Shown here one piece after another: positions 8,428-17,778 of a stretch of DNA of 41,287 bases (within the stretch, counting starts at the first letter, position 1; each line of letters starts with the position of its first letter). The stretch is from Oscillospiraceae bacterium. Its GTDB lineage: Bacteria > Bacillota > Clostridia > Oscillospirales > CAG-272. The stretch spans positions 1 through 41,287 of the forward strand of contig SVRR01000015.1 in NCBI GenBank assembly GCA_015064745.1, read 5' to 3'. The position numbers and the translations under genes are program-made. Below the pieces are notes generated by a model. It worked only from the letters and a program-made list of their open reading frames with translations, had not been told where the DNA came from and did not search any database.

Positions 8428-9494
8428 TGAAAAAAAATCTGAAATACACCCTTCTCACTGTTTTCGTATTACTTGCCGTTTTGGTAAGCGCTATCCCTCT
8501 CTCCTCCTGCTCGTCCGCCGAAAAGCTTTACCTTTTCAACTACGGTGACTATATTGATCCCGATGTGTACGAGCTCTTCGAGGAAGAATACGGAATTAGG
8601 GTGGTGGTAGACGAATATGCCGCCCCCGAAGACATGTATGCTAAATTCACGTCGGGCACGGCGAGCTATGACCTTATTTGCTCTTCGGACTATATGATCG
8701 AAAAGCTCATCGCGGGCGGATATCTCTCCGAGATCGATTACGAAAACATTCCCAATTTTTCCAACATTGACGAAAACCAGAAGAATGCCCAAAAGAGCTT
8801 CGATGCCGAATTAAAATATACCGTTCCTCACTTTTGGGGCACGGTGGGTCTTCTCTACAACACCGAAACGGTAGACGCGGAAGACGTAAAGAGCTGGGAC
8901 GTTCTTTTTAGCGGCGAGTATTCCGGACGCATCATCATGCCAAACAGTGAGCGTGACGCGATGTTCACTGCCCTGAAAAAGCTGGGCTATGATGCCAACA
9001 CGAAGGAAAAGAGTGAGCTGGATGCCGCGGCGGCACTGCTGAAAGAGCAGAAAAAAGACGTGCAGGCATATCTTCTTGACGAGGCGGCTCGCGTAAAGCT
9101 CGAATCGGGAAACGCCGATATCGCCGTGATCTACAACGGCGAAGCCTATCTTGCCTTTGAGAACAACGACAAGCTTGATTTTGTGATACCCGACGAGGGC
9201 ACCTGCATTTGGCAGGATGCGTTTGCTGTTCCGAAGGACACGAAAAACAAAGCAAATGCAGAGCTTTTCCTCAATTTTCTCTGCCGCGAGGATATCGCAA
9301 AAATGAATTTTGAGTATATTTACTATTCTACGCCCAACAAGGCGGTCACGGCTTCTCTTGACGCCGAGATCCTTGCTGAAACGGCGATCTTTCCCGACGT
9401 GGCTGTCTACCATGACGCAGAGGTATTCAAGTATCTCGGAAAAGAAATCGAAGAGTATTATGCCGAGCTTTGGAAAGCAATCAAATCTTCTTAA
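8427..9494 (+). CDS. potD: Polyamine-binding lipoprotein PotD
   Basis: The 355-residue extracellular binding protein delivers spermidine/putrescine to PotBC. The signal peptide has a KKNLKY start, a hydrophobic core (LLTVFVLLAVLVSAI) and the lipobox LSSC near residue 28, so it is a lipoprotein anchored to the outer face of the membrane. LYLFNYGDYIDPDV is the classic PotD opening. SYDLICSSDYMIEKLI, a FWGTVGLLYNT strand and the late PDEGTCIWQDAFAVPK stretch follow in the expected order. ATG 8427 overlaps the potC stop (TGATG); TTG 8424 is an equally coupled alternative. Confidence 0.94.
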   Translation: MKKNLKYTLLTVFVLLAVLVSAIPLSSCSSAEKLYLFNYGDYIDPDVYELFEEEYGIRVVVDEYAAPEDMYAKFTSGTASYDLICSSDYMIEKLIAGGYLSEIDYENIPNFSNIDENQKNAQKSFDAELKYTVPHFWGTVGLLYNTETVDAEDVKSWDVLFSGEYSGRIIMPNSERDAMFTALKKLGYDANTKEKSELDAAAALLKEQKKDVQAYLLDEAARVKLESGNADIAVIYNGEAYLAFENNDKLDFVIPDEGTCIWQDAFAVPKDTKNKANAELFLNFLCREDIAKMNFEYIYYSTPNKAVTASLDAEILAETAIFPDVAVYHDAEVFKYLGKEIEEYYAELWKAIKSS

Positions 9495-9528
9495 AAATCT
9501 TTAACCGTCTTAAGGAGGCGAATTATTC

Positions 9529-10110
9529 TTGGCACTCAGAATAGAAACGGGACTCACAGCACCTTCCGGTTTCATTGAAGACGTTTTTGCCATAGATAAG
9601 GACACGTACAGCCCTGAGCTTTGCGGCAAAATCGAAAATCTTTATAAGCGTTACGACGTTTGCCCCGATTCTTTTATTCTTGTTTATGACGGTGATACCC
9701 TCGCCGGATATTTGAATGTGTTCCCCATTTCCGATGGGCTTTACCGTCAGTTGAACGCGCCCGATTTCTTCGGCATGAGAGACGACGATATCGAACCCGA
9801 AGAAATGGATGCTTGGAGAAAGGATAAGCCGAACGAGCTCTTTATCATCTCCGTTGCCATTATCCCCCGGTACAGGAAGGGAGAAGCTATCAAGCTTATT
9901 GGAAACGGCTTTCTTGATTTTTTGAGAAAAAAGGACGCTGAGGGTTACAAAATCGGCTCCATTGCCGGCTCGGCGATCTCGGCGGGCGGCGAAAAATTCT
10001 TACAGCGATTTGGCGGAAAATTCATCAAAAAGCTGGAGGATGGCTACAAATATTATCTTGCCGACGGTGAGAGTGTAGGAGGAGTGATCGAAAATGGGCT
10101 CATACTCTAA
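9529..10110 (+). CDS. GNAT-like acetyltransferase
   Basis: The 193-residue protein resembles the GNAT fold. It has a central strand with SFILVYDGDTLAGYLNVFPI and a motif-A-like segment, ISVAIIPRYRKGEAIKLIGNGFLDFL, where GNATs bind the acetyl-CoA pyrophosphate. A GSIAGSAISAGGEKFLQRFGGKFI stretch is compatible with motif B. The acceptor substrate is unknown. The start is TTG 9529 with AAGGAGG (9512-9518) before it. It lies 34 bp after potD and overlaps the next gene by 17 bp, so it probably belongs to the pot transcription unit. Confidence 0.65.
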   Translation: MALRIETGLTAPSGFIEDVFAIDKDTYSPELCGKIENLYKRYDVCPDSFILVYDGDTLAGYLNVFPISDGLYRQLNAPDFFGMRDDDIEPEEMDAWRKDKPNELFIISVAIIPRYRKGEAIKLIGNGFLDFLRKKDAEGYKIGSIAGSAISAGGEKFLQRFGGKFIKKLEDGYKYYLADGESVGGVIENGLIL

Positions 10111-11407
10111 AACCTACGAGGACGATATTTACTTTTTCCTTCCAATGACATCCGCAAGAAGAGAGGAAACCCATGCAGCTCTCGTACGCGACCGTCTCAA
10201 CAGACCCTTCTCCAAGGACGAGGAAAGAGAGGACGCGACCTTTGGCGAAATCTATTGCGACACCCTTACCAATCACTGCCTTTATGAGTGCAACAGTCCG
10301 ATCTTCAAGCAGCTCTCCAGAATTCATCTCGGGAGCTTTGAGCTTGCCTGCTACGACGATAATTACGACGGCACTGTGCTGGATACCGAAAAGGTAGATC
10401 TGTTTGTGACCGCGCACTACCGTACAGGCATATACGTTGTCACCCTCGTATGCGTAGACAACCATTATATCCCTACACAGCTCATCGACCAAATGTCCAC
10501 GGATCACCTCGCTATCAAGGACCCCGAAAGCGGCGAATACGTCAACGTAGCTTCTTATATGGGTCGTCGCTATTTTCTTTCCCAATGCGGCGAAGCCAAG
10601 TGCGTTATCTGTATGTCAAACCATCCGAAGGACGAAAACGAGCTTGGGTATATTCTTGCGGGCGAGACCAGCGTCAGTGAGCATATTGACTACAAGATCC
10701 TCCCCCACAGACTTGAGCCTCTGCTCGAATGCCGTGCCTACTACGATTATTACGACTCGTACATATCCCGTTCGGTCGTGGCGTTCATTTTTAAGGAATA
10801 TCCCGACGATATTGCCGAGCGTCTGGAAACAGAAGCATCCGAGCTCTTTATCGTTGAAATCGTGCTTTTCCAGAACACTGCCGTTACAAGAACCAACAAC
10901 CGCGTGATTGAGGAGCTTGATGAAAACGACGGCATCACCAACACAGAGATCGAGGAATTGTATGTTGAGTTCGGACGCACGATGAAGTTTTGGAGCTCGA
11001 ACGTCTTTAAGTACACCTTTGCGCAGAAGGAAGCCGACTCGCTCATCGAGGCGTTTGAGATCAACAAAACACTGGATGAGTATTACAGGAATCAGGACTT
11101 CCTTGACCGCATGGTAGAGCTTAAAAGCAACATTGCCGATCAAAGATCCGACGAGCAAATGAACGTTTTGCTGTTTGTCCTTTCCTGCTTTGAGGGATGC
11201 TCCATTTCGCTGGCGGCTATTCTTTGTATTTTGGGTTGGCTGATGCCCTCCTCCGCCCCCCATTATTCCTTTGTTGAGGGATTCACCTCAGTGCTTTGGG
11301 TCGTCATATTTTTCTCTTCCGCGTTGCTCTTCTTCCTCACGATTTCGGGAAAGATCGTACCCAAAAGAAAAAAACGCCCCAAAAAGGAAAAGAAAAAAAG
11401 AAATTGA
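10094..11407 (+). CDS. Hypothetical protein with two C-terminal membrane helices
   Basis: The 437-residue protein is not recognised. Residues 1-350 are soluble and mixed alpha/beta, followed by a long charged helical region (SLIEAFEINKTLDEYY...MVELKSNIADQRSDEQ). Two hydrophobic helices come next (about 357-383 and 399-419), and a very basic tail ends it (PKRKKRPKKEKKKRN). A large cytoplasmic domain, a long helix and then two terminal helices recall the topology of CorA/Rmd1-like proteins, but no GMN or comparable motif is present, so this is only a shape comparison. ATG 10094 follows a GTAGGAGGAG box and overlaps the GNAT-like gene. A strong terminator ends the unit. Confidence 0.75.
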   Translation: MGSYSKTYEDDIYFFLPMTSARREETHAALVRDRLNRPFSKDEEREDATFGEIYCDTLTNHCLYECNSPIFKQLSRIHLGSFELACYDDNYDGTVLDTEKVDLFVTAHYRTGIYVVTLVCVDNHYIPTQLIDQMSTDHLAIKDPESGEYVNVASYMGRRYFLSQCGEAKCVICMSNHPKDENELGYILAGETSVSEHIDYKILPHRLEPLLECRAYYDYYDSYISRSVVAFIFKEYPDDIAERLETEASELFIVEIVLFQNTAVTRTNNRVIEELDENDGITNTEIEELYVEFGRTMKFWSSNVFKYTFAQKEADSLIEAFEINKTLDEYYRNQDFLDRMVELKSNIADQRSDEQMNVLLFVLSCFEGCSISLAAILCILGWLMPSSAPHYSFVEGFTSVLWVVIFFSSALLFFLTISGKIVPKRKKRPKKEKKKRN

Positions 11408-11413
11408 CCATGT

Positions 11414-11448
11414 ATCCTCGCCCCTTTCCCTGTGGGCGGGGATTTTTT
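11414..11448 (+). terminator. Terminator after the pot/GNAT/hypothetical unit
   Basis: ATCCTCGCCC (11414-11423) pairs with GGGCGGGGAT (11434-11443) with one T-G pair, followed by a T-run. Confidence 0.9.
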
Positions 11449-11480
11449 CACGACTTTTTCCACTTTTTTTGCAAAAAGGC

Positions 11481-11509
11481 TTGACAAAGTATATTTTTTT
11501 ATATATAAT
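11481..11509 (+). promoter_or_regulatory. Sigma-A promoter of rpmH-rnpA
   Basis: TTGACA (11481-11486) and TATAAT (11504-11509) are separated by 17 bp. The spacer is almost pure A/T, as in very strong ribosomal promoters. Confidence 0.9.
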
Positions 11510-11594
11510 ACAAGATGTCTTTGTATGAATACGCGCGGAATGAAGCATTCAAACCACGCAAATACCAACGAAACGAATAAAGGAGGTGCCACTC

Positions 11595-11729
11595 GTGAAA
11601 AGAACCTACCAGCCTAAGAAGAGACAGAGAAAGATGGAGCACGGTTTCAGAAAAAGAATGGCTACTGCCAACGGCAGAAAAGTTCTTAAGAGAAGACGCG
11701 CCAAGGGAAGAGCAAGACTCACCTATTGA
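11595..11729 (+). CDS. rpmH: 50S ribosomal protein L34
   Basis: The 44-residue basic protein has the complete L34 signature: [20 protein letters not shown] at the start, then [18 protein letters not shown] and the terminal RLTY. It is an assembly component of the large ribosomal subunit. The start is GTG 11595, which follows a perfect AAAGGAGGTG box (11579-11588). The gene is too short to appear in most open-reading-frame lists. Its position before rnpA is the standard bacterial arrangement. Confidence 0.97.
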   Translation: MKRTYQPKKRQRKMEHGFRKRMATANGRKVLKRRRAKGRARLTY

Positions 11730-11751
11730 TCGTGCGCTATGAAGTGAAATT

Positions 11752-11791
11752 CTCCGATAACGCGCCACCCCGCCGTTTATCGGAGTTTTTT
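11752..11791 (+). terminator. Hairpin between rpmH and rnpA (attenuator/partial terminator)
   Basis: CTCCGATAA (11752-11760) pairs perfectly with TTATCGGAG (11777-11785) and is followed by TTTTTT. No separate promoter for rnpA is evident, so it probably lowers rnpA expression relative to rpmH. Confidence 0.8.
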
Positions 11792-11825
11792 CATATCATA
11801 AAAAACCTACTCGGCAGGAGACCAA

Positions 11826-12218
11826 ATGAAATTTCATGCCATTTGTGAAAATCACTTATATTCCAAAGCGTATTCCAAAGGGAAACGGGCAGTAACGCCC
11901 GCGGTTGCCGTATACGTTTTGCCTGATTTAAAGGCAGAGCTTCTCCGTCGGCAAAACCCGCAAAAGACAAAGATCAATCGCATCGGACTCACCGTTTCCA
12001 AAAAGCTTGGCGGCGCCGTGACACGCAACCGTGTCAAGCGTATTCTCCGCGAAGGACTTCGCGCGGTGATGCGTGAGAAAGAATTGAAAAAGGGCTTTTT
12101 GATCGTGATCGCCGCAAGAGAGAGAGCGCGCGATAAGAAAAGCACCGATATTTCCAAGGAGCTATCCTCCGCCTTCGTAAAGCTTGGGCTGTTTGCCCAC
12201 ACTCCCGATGCCAAATGA
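11826..12218 (+). CDS. rnpA: Ribonuclease P protein component
   Basis: This 130-residue basic protein binds RNase P RNA and helps it remove the 5' leader from pre-tRNAs. The diagnostic RNR segment is [15 protein letters not shown], preceded by [10 protein letters not shown] and followed by the [11 protein letters not shown] strand. The ATG at 11826 has AGGAGA just upstream. Its stop overlaps the yidD ATG. Confidence 0.96.
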   Translation: MKFHAICENHLYSKAYSKGKRAVTPAVAVYVLPDLKAELLRRQNPQKTKINRIGLTVSKKLGGAVTRNRVKRILREGLRAVMREKELKKGFLIVIAARERARDKKSTDISKELSSAFVKLGLFAHTPDAK

Positions 12219-12586
12219 AGCATCTCGCATGCTTGCTCATACGGTTTTACCGTAAATTTATCTCCCCCATCAAACCGCCTTGCTGCAGGTTCACACCGTC
12301 CTGCTCTCGCTATGCTCTCGAAGCATTTCAAAACCGTGGCTTTATAATAGGAGCTTTCCTTTCCTTGCGCCGTATTCTCCGCTGCAATCCCTTTGGTGGA
12401 CAGGGGTATGACCCCGTTCCCACGCGCGTTTCGTGGAAAAGGATCGATCTTATTCGCAAGAAGATGGGTGAGCGTCCCAAGAAGGGACAAGGTGCCTCAT
12501 TCGATATTACCGTATCGAAAAAGAAACACAAAAGAAAGGTCGGGTCTCTCCTTCCTTACGAAAGAGAACACGAAATAAACAAATGA
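12215..12586 (+). CDS. yidD: Membrane protein insertion efficiency factor YidD
   Basis: The 123-residue protein has the YidD hallmark pattern: [14 protein letters not shown], then [21 protein letters not shown], with the conserved cysteines. It begins with an amphipathic membrane-associated helix. YidD assists YidC-dependent membrane insertion, and the gene sits between rnpA and yidC as usual. A roughly 45-residue lysine-rich extension after DPVP is longer than in many homologues. It overlaps both neighbours by 4 bp (ATGA). Confidence 0.94.
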   Translation: MKHLACLLIRFYRKFISPIKPPCCRFTPSCSRYALEAFQNRGFIIGAFLSLRRILRCNPFGGQGYDPVPTRVSWKRIDLIRKKMGERPKKGQGASFDITVSKKKHKRKVGSLLPYEREHEINK

Positions 12587-13698
12587 GCTTTATACAAATC
12601 ATTTCTTGGCCCTTTGCCAAGCTACTTTGGCTCTTTAATTTCACGGGCAGCTATGCCGTAGCGCTTCTGCTTTTTGCCATTGTGGTGAAGATCGTTCTTC
12701 TCCCTATGTCAATCAAGCAGCAGAAAACACAGATCAAAGGCGCAAAGCTTCGCCCCAAGATGGCGGCTATTGAGAAAAAGTACGCAGGCCGCACCGATCA
12801 AAAAACGTTGCAAAAGAAGCAGCAAGAGATGATGGCTCTTCAACAAGAGGAGGGCTACTCTCCCCTTTCGGGATGCCTGCCTCTTTTGATCCAGCTTCCC
12901 ATCATCATCATTCTTTACAACATCATTCAAAACCCCTTAACGAACATTCTCGGCTTTAACGACGCGTTTATAAGCACCAACATTCATCCCTTCATTCCCG
13001 TGGAAGCGCACGAAACACAGCTCAAAACGCTCGCTGCGATCTTTGAGCCCGCCAATGCCGCGGGAGTAGCGCAGATCGCGCCCGACATCCTTGAAAAGCT
13101 TCAATCCATCAATTTGAACTTCTTTGGGCTTAATATGGGTGTCGTGCCCACAGTTAGCTGGTCTTGGTATCTTCTGATCCCCATTTTCACCGCGCTGTCC
13201 TCTTATGCGTCGATGAAGATCTCGCGCAAGCTGATGGGGCAAAACCCCGCTATGCAGGCGCAATCCCCCGAAACGCGCACGTCGGGCATTATCATGGACT
13301 TGATGATGCCGCTGATGTCTCTGTGGTTTGCCTTCAAGCTTCCCGCGCTTCTCGGTCTTTACTGGATCTATCAATCCATTCTCGGCGTCGTTCAGCAGTT
13401 TATTCTTTCCAAAGCAATGCCTCTTCCCACCTACACGGAGGATGAGATCCGCGCTATCTTAAAGGCGGAAAAGGAAAAAGCAAACGCCAACCGTGCCGCG
13501 ATGCGTCAAGGCAATTACAGCTCGAAGTCGCTCCACCACATTGACGACGATGACGACGACGATATCATCGTGCCCACCATTCGCTCAAAGTTTGACGATG
13601 ACGATACCCCCGCAAGCCCCACCCCAAGCGCGAAGCCCGCGTCGCAAAAGCCGAGCGGCTCCGCAAGCCACAAGAAACAAATAAAAAAGAAGAAATAA
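12583..13698 (+). CDS. yidC: Membrane protein insertase YidC/Oxa1
   Basis: The 371-residue insertase integrates proteins into the cytoplasmic membrane alone or with SecYEG. The core is recognisable from [19 protein letters not shown], the coiled K-rich loop with [13 protein letters not shown] and the signature [19 protein letters not shown]. No lipobox is present at the N-terminus, unlike Bacillus SpoIIIJ. An unusual run of seven aspartates ([10 protein letters not shown]), then a Pro/Ser-rich segment and a KKQIKKKK tail end the protein; basic tails of YidC bind ribosomes. Confidence 0.95.
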   Translation: MSFIQIISWPFAKLLWLFNFTGSYAVALLLFAIVVKIVLLPMSIKQQKTQIKGAKLRPKMAAIEKKYAGRTDQKTLQKKQQEMMALQQEEGYSPLSGCLPLLIQLPIIIILYNIIQNPLTNILGFNDAFISTNIHPFIPVEAHETQLKTLAAIFEPANAAGVAQIAPDILEKLQSINLNFFGLNMGVVPTVSWSWYLLIPIFTALSSYASMKISRKLMGQNPAMQAQSPETRTSGIIMDLMMPLMSLWFAFKLPALLGLYWIYQSILGVVQQFILSKAMPLPTYTEDEIRAILKAEKEKANANRAAMRQGNYSSKSLHHIDDDDDDDIIVPTIRSKFDDDDTPASPTPSAKPASQKPSGSASHKKQIKKKK

Positions 13699-13713
13699 TA
13701 AAAAGGTAACAAT

Positions 13714-14727
13714 ATGAGAAAAGAAATTCTTGCTACAGGTAAGGATGTTGAGGTTGCTGTTCAGAACGCCTTGGATGCCCTTGGTGTCACGGCACTTGAA
13801 GACATCTCCTATGAAATTGTAGATCTCGGCAGTAAGGGCATTTTCGGCATTGGCGCCCGTCCCACCAAGGTGCGCGCGTGGATCGATATGCCCGACACCG
13901 TTGCCCCCCGTCAGCACGGTAATGTAATCGTTTCGCCCCGCAAAGAGGAAAAGGAAGAGAGCGACCACAAGCCCACGCAGAATGCCGGACAGAAAAAAAG
14001 CAGAAACAACCGCCGCCGCAAGAACGGTGGCAAGCGTCAAGGCGGCTCCTCCCTGAACGATTTTGTTCCACCCACAGAGCCCTCCACCCCGCGCGAGGCA
14101 GTCATTCCCGAATCGGAGCTCAAAATGGAGCCTGTTACGGTTAAGGAAGGCGAAGACCTTGCCTTCGATTTTGTGAAGCAGCTCGTGGCGCATCTCGGCA
14201 TTGACGCTGAGGTGGCACTCTTCCACTGCGAGGACAACTCCCGCCGCATCACCATTACGGGCGAGGAGGCTTCCATGCTGATCGGCCACCACGGCGAGGC
14301 ACTTGACTCTCTTCAGTATCTTGCAAACCTTGCCAGCACCAAGAAAAACGCAGAGGGCGGTCGCGACCGCCGCCGCGTCACCATCGACATTGAGGGCTAT
14401 CGTGCGAAGCGCGAGGAGACTCTGCGTGCTCTTGCACGCAAGATGGCAGCGAAGGCTCTGCGCAACCACCGCAACGTTATGCTTGAGCCTATGAGCGCTT
14501 ACGAGCGCCGCATCATTCACTCCGAGATTCAAGGAATTGAGGGCGTTGCCACCAACTCCATCGGCTCGGACAACAACCGTAAGATCGTCATCTATCTGAC
14601 CGACGCCAAAAAGGCTGTTGCAGAAGAGCCCCAAGACGTTGAAGAGACTGTAGAGCTCCCGGGCGAGGTGCTTGACACCGTCGCGGAGGAGACCGTCTCT
14701 GCCGAAACCGAAGATGCAACCGTTTAA
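13714..14727 (+). CDS. khpB: RNA-binding protein Jag/KhpB (Jag_N, KH, R3H)
   Basis: The 337-residue protein carries an N-terminal Jag_N domain (residues 1-55, with SKGIFGIGARPTKVRAW). A low-complexity basic/Lys-Arg linker (about 75-110) follows. The KH domain has the GxxG loop in LIGHHGEALDSLQYL, and the C-terminal R3H domain has PMSAYERRIIHSEI and SIGSDNNRKIVI. Homologues bind RNA and influence cell division and sporulation. It lies directly after yidC as in most Firmicutes and overlaps mnmE by 14 bp. Confidence 0.93.
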   Translation: MRKEILATGKDVEVAVQNALDALGVTALEDISYEIVDLGSKGIFGIGARPTKVRAWIDMPDTVAPRQHGNVIVSPRKEEKEESDHKPTQNAGQKKSRNNRRRKNGGKRQGGSSLNDFVPPTEPSTPREAVIPESELKMEPVTVKEGEDLAFDFVKQLVAHLGIDAEVALFHCEDNSRRITITGEEASMLIGHHGEALDSLQYLANLASTKKNAEGGRDRRRVTIDIEGYRAKREETLRALARKMAAKALRNHRNVMLEPMSAYERRIIHSEIQGIEGVATNSIGSDNNRKIVIYLTDAKKAVAEEPQDVEETVELPGEVLDTVAEETVSAETEDATV

Positions 14728-16093
14728 TCAAACCATTGCCGCACTTTCAACCCCGCCCGGAAAGGGCGGGGTTGCCCTTATCCGTCTTTCGGGTGAGGAC
14801 GCGATCGCTATTGCGGAGCGTGTTTTCCGTGCAAAAAGCGGCACGCCCGTTTCCCACCTTCCTGCAAGGTATGCCGCCTACGGCGACATTTTTCTTGACG
14901 GCGCGCCGATTGACGACGTGCTTTTAACCGTGTTTCGCGCCCCCGCCTCCTACACGGGAGAGGACACGGTGGAGATCGCGTCGCACGGCGGCATGCTTAT
15001 CACCGAAGCAATCTTGACCGCGCTTTATACGGAAGGCGCTACGCCTGCCGCCAAGGGAGAATTTACGCGCCGCGCTTATGCGGCGGGCAAGCTTTCTCTT
15101 TCTGAGGCGGAGGCAATTGGCGAGCTCCTTGACGCGAAGAGCATGGCGCAGGTCAAGCTCTTTCAACGAGACTCCCGTACAAAGCTATCGCAAACGCTCC
15201 AAGAGCTGTACGAGGACGTAAGCGCGTTGCTTTCCTCACTCTGCGCAAGGCTTGACTATCCCGACGAGGATCTCGGTGAGCTTTCCACGGAGGATATCGC
15301 GGCACGAATCGAAACGGCAAAGGAAAAATGCCGGCGTCTGCTCTCTACCTATAAAACCGGGCACGCCATCGCCGAGGGAATCCCTACGGTGCTTCTTGGC
15401 AAGCCGAACACGGGAAAGAGCAGTCTTTACAATCTTCTTTGCGGCAAGGACGCCGCCATCGTTACGAGCCTTGCCGGCACGACGAGAGACGTGCTTGAAA
15501 CCACCGTCCCCCTTGGACGCGTGCTTTTACGTCTTGCCGATACGGCAGGCGTACGAGAGACCGACAACCCCGTAGAGCAGATCGGTGTTGCGCGTGCCAA
15601 GGAAACGGCAAAGGAAGCGGCGCTCGTATTCGCTCTTTTTGACGCTTCACAGCCTGCCGACGAAGAGGACGCAGAGCTTCTCGCCTTTCTTGACACGCTG
15701 ACGGGAGAAAAAATAGCGCTCTTAAACAAGAGCGACCTTGCCCAAGCCTTTGACGCCAACCTGCTTGTCGGACACGTATCCGAGTGCCTTCCCTTTTCTG
15801 TCAAGGATGGCGACCTTGCAGCTCTCACGGCACTCGTAGACCGCACCTTCACGGATGGGGATATCCGTCTTGGCGAGGACGCAGTTCTCTTTTCCGCTCG
15901 CAGTCATGCGGCGCTCCTTTTGGGATACGAAAGACTTTCCGCCGCGCTTGACGCACTTTGCGTCGGCTTTGCGATGGACGCGGCGCTTACCGAGCTTGAG
16001 GGGGCACTTGCCGCGTTTGCGGAAACGGATGGGATAAGCGTCGGCGAGGACGTCGTTTCCGGGATTTTCAGCAAATTCTGTGTAGGCAAGTGA
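14714..16093 (+). CDS. mnmE: tRNA modification GTPase MnmE
   Basis: The 459-residue GTPase works with MnmG to install cmnm5 on U34 of tRNAs. It begins with the folate-binding domain (QTIAALSTPPGKGGVALIRLSG). The G domain has G1 GKPNTGKSS (from residue 229), G3 DTAG and G4 NKSD, and the protein ends in the catalytic C-terminal motif FCVGK (usually FCIGK). ATG 14714 is the conserved start, inside the end of khpB. The usual mnmG neighbour is absent; an RNHCP gene follows instead. Confidence 0.96.
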   Translation: MQPFNQTIAALSTPPGKGGVALIRLSGEDAIAIAERVFRAKSGTPVSHLPARYAAYGDIFLDGAPIDDVLLTVFRAPASYTGEDTVEIASHGGMLITEAILTALYTEGATPAAKGEFTRRAYAAGKLSLSEAEAIGELLDAKSMAQVKLFQRDSRTKLSQTLQELYEDVSALLSSLCARLDYPDEDLGELSTEDIAARIETAKEKCRRLLSTYKTGHAIAEGIPTVLLGKPNTGKSSLYNLLCGKDAAIVTSLAGTTRDVLETTVPLGRVLLRLADTAGVRETDNPVEQIGVARAKETAKEAALVFALFDASQPADEEDAELLAFLDTLTGEKIALLNKSDLAQAFDANLLVGHVSECLPFSVKDGDLAALTALVDRTFTDGDIRLGEDAVLFSARSHAALLLGYERLSAALDALCVGFAMDAALTELEGALAAFAETDGISVGEDVVSGIFSKFCVGK

Positions 16094-16101
16094 GGGCTCT
16101 T

Positions 16102-16440
16102 ATGGACACGGCACTTTTTACAAAAAACGATAACGGCTTTGTTTGCGCGCATTGCGGCAAGGAGGTATTGCCGCTGGGATACACCTCTCGCAATCATTGC
16201 CCCTTTTGCCTGTATTCGCTTCACGTTGACGTGAATCCCGGCGACAGAGCGAACGACTGCGGCGGTCCTCTGCGTCCCTTGCGCGCAGAGCCACATCCCA
16301 AGCGCGGCTATATCATCGTGCATCGCTGTGAAAAATGCGGTGCGCTCTCGCGTTGCCGTGCCGCACACGAGGCAAAGGTACAGCCCGATGACATAAGCTT
16401 GATCATCGCGCTCACCGCAGGCGAATATCCACTCCCATAA
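16102..16440 (+). CDS. RNHCP domain zinc-ribbon protein
   Basis: The ~112-residue protein has the family-defining motif RNHCPFCL, a preceding FVCAHCGKEV knuckle, HVDVNPGDRANDCGG and a second HRCEKCGAL knuckle, so it should hold two zinc ions. The family has no established function. ATG 16102 has GAGGG 5 nt before it; GTG 16090, overlapping the mnmE stop, is an alternative. It is the last gene of the rpmH-mnmE run, followed by a strong terminator. Confidence 0.88.
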   Translation: MDTALFTKNDNGFVCAHCGKEVLPLGYTSRNHCPFCLYSLHVDVNPGDRANDCGGPLRPLRAEPHPKRGYIIVHRCEKCGALSRCRAAHEAKVQPDDISLIIALTAGEYPLP

Positions 16441-16450
16441 ACCACGTTCC

Positions 16451-16485
16451 GGGTGCTCCTTTTGGGGGAGCACCCTTTTATTTTA
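16451..16485 (+). terminator. Rho-independent terminator after the RNHCP gene
   Basis: GGGTGCTCC (16451-16459) pairs perfectly with GGAGCACCC (16467-16475), followed by TTTTATTTT. Confidence 0.92.
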
Positions 16486-16508
16486 CATCATAGCAGGCAT
16501 GCAATGTC

Positions 16509-16537
16509 TTGACAAACAGAGCTTTTTGTGGTAAAAT
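16509..16537 (+). promoter_or_regulatory. Promoter of the phospholipid operon
   Basis: TTGACA (16509-16514) and TAAAAT (16532-16537) are 17 bp apart, 57 bp upstream of the first start codon. Confidence 0.85.
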
Positions 16538-16593
16538 AAGATGGTATTTGTTTTTGTCTACGATTGCGTAAAATACGGTTCACGGGGAAATCC

Positions 16594-17742
16594 ATGCTTA
16601 AAGATAAAAAATCAAAAGAAGGAAAAAGCGGCGCGAGCCCAACGTCGGGCATTCGTAAAAAAGCGCTTTGGACGATCGTTTTCGTCCTTGTCGCCGTCTT
16701 AACGGTTTGGGCTGTCACATCCCAAACAAAAAGCTTCTCCTTCCGTTCCTTTTGGGGCTTTTTGAGCAGCCTCAACGTCGGGTGGACGTTCGCGGCGTTT
16801 GCCGCAATGCTTCTTTATATCGTTTTTGAGGGCACGGCGCTTCTTGCCGTCTGTCAAGGACTCGGCTATCGCCGTTCCTTTGGCTGCGGTTACTCCTATT
16901 CGGCGGCGGATATTTATTTCTCCGCCATTACCCCGTCAGCCACGGGCGGTCAGCCTGCCAGTGCCTACCTGATGTTAAAGGACGGTATCCCCGGCTCTAC
17001 GGTCACGGTGGCACTCTTGCTCAACCTCATCATGTATACCTTTTCCATCATCATTCTGGGAATCGCCGCGTTTATTGCCGCACCTTCGGTTTTTTTGCAC
17101 TTCTCCTTGGCATCGAAGATCCTCATCCTTCTCGGTCTTGCCATGCAGATGGGACTTGCCGCCATCTTTATTTTGCTCTTGCGTAAAGCGTCCGTTCTGC
17201 GCTTTCTCGGCAACAAGCTCTTGTCCTTCCTCGGGTGGATCAAGCTTATTCGCCGTGTGGAAAAGAAGCGAGTGAAATTGAACGCATCCATCGATGCATA
17301 CGAGACTTGCGTTCGTTCGATCGGAAAACGGCGCGGCATGCTCTTTAAGGTGCTCCTTTACAACGTGCTTCAGCGCGGCATGCTGATTGCCGTAACCGTC
17401 TTCGCGTTTCTGGCGGCGGGGGGAGCGCCCGCGCTTTCCATCGACGTTTGGAGCGCACAGTGCATGGTGGTGCTCGGCTCCAACTACGTTCCTATCCCCG
17501 GCGCTATGGGAATTGCTGACGGGCTGATGCTTGACGTCTTTGGAGCGTTTTTGGGAGACAGCGCCATGGCGACCAACCTCGAATTACTCAGCCGCGCCAT
17601 TTCCTTCTATCTTTGTGTGATCCTTTGCGGTATCTCCTTCCTTTTGCGCTGTGCACAGCACTCTTTTCGGACAAAAAACCGTCCAAGGAAAGCGCTCGTA
17701 CAAGAAGACAAGCATGGCGCTGTACCGGAAGAAAACCAATAA
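16594..17742 (+). CDS. Flippase-like membrane protein (lysylphosphatidylglycerol synthase TM family)
   Basis: The ~382-residue polytopic protein matches the YbhN/LPG-synthase transmembrane family. After a Lys-rich cytoplasmic N-terminus come roughly seven to eight helices. The conserved segment YFSAITPSATGGQPASAYLM and the late motif LGSNYVPIPGAMGIADGLM are present. There is no C-terminal aminoacyl-transferase domain, so it is the flippase-like half only. ATG 16594 is preferred (GGGG 7 nt upstream); TTG 16564 is less likely. Next to pssA and psd it probably handles aminophospholipids, but the substrate is an inference. Confidence 0.85.
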   Translation: MLKDKKSKEGKSGASPTSGIRKKALWTIVFVLVAVLTVWAVTSQTKSFSFRSFWGFLSSLNVGWTFAAFAAMLLYIVFEGTALLAVCQGLGYRRSFGCGYSYSAADIYFSAITPSATGGQPASAYLMLKDGIPGSTVTVALLLNLIMYTFSIIILGIAAFIAAPSVFLHFSLASKILILLGLAMQMGLAAIFILLLRKASVLRFLGNKLLSFLGWIKLIRRVEKKRVKLNASIDAYETCVRSIGKRRGMLFKVLLYNVLQRGMLIAVTVFAFLAAGGAPALSIDVWSAQCMVVLGSNYVPIPGAMGIADGLMLDVFGAFLGDSAMATNLELLSRAISFYLCVILCGISFLLRCAQHSFRTKNRPRKALVQEDKHGAVPEENQ

Positions 17743-17778
17743 CACTATAAAACATTTGCACCATGAAAGGGGCACGAT

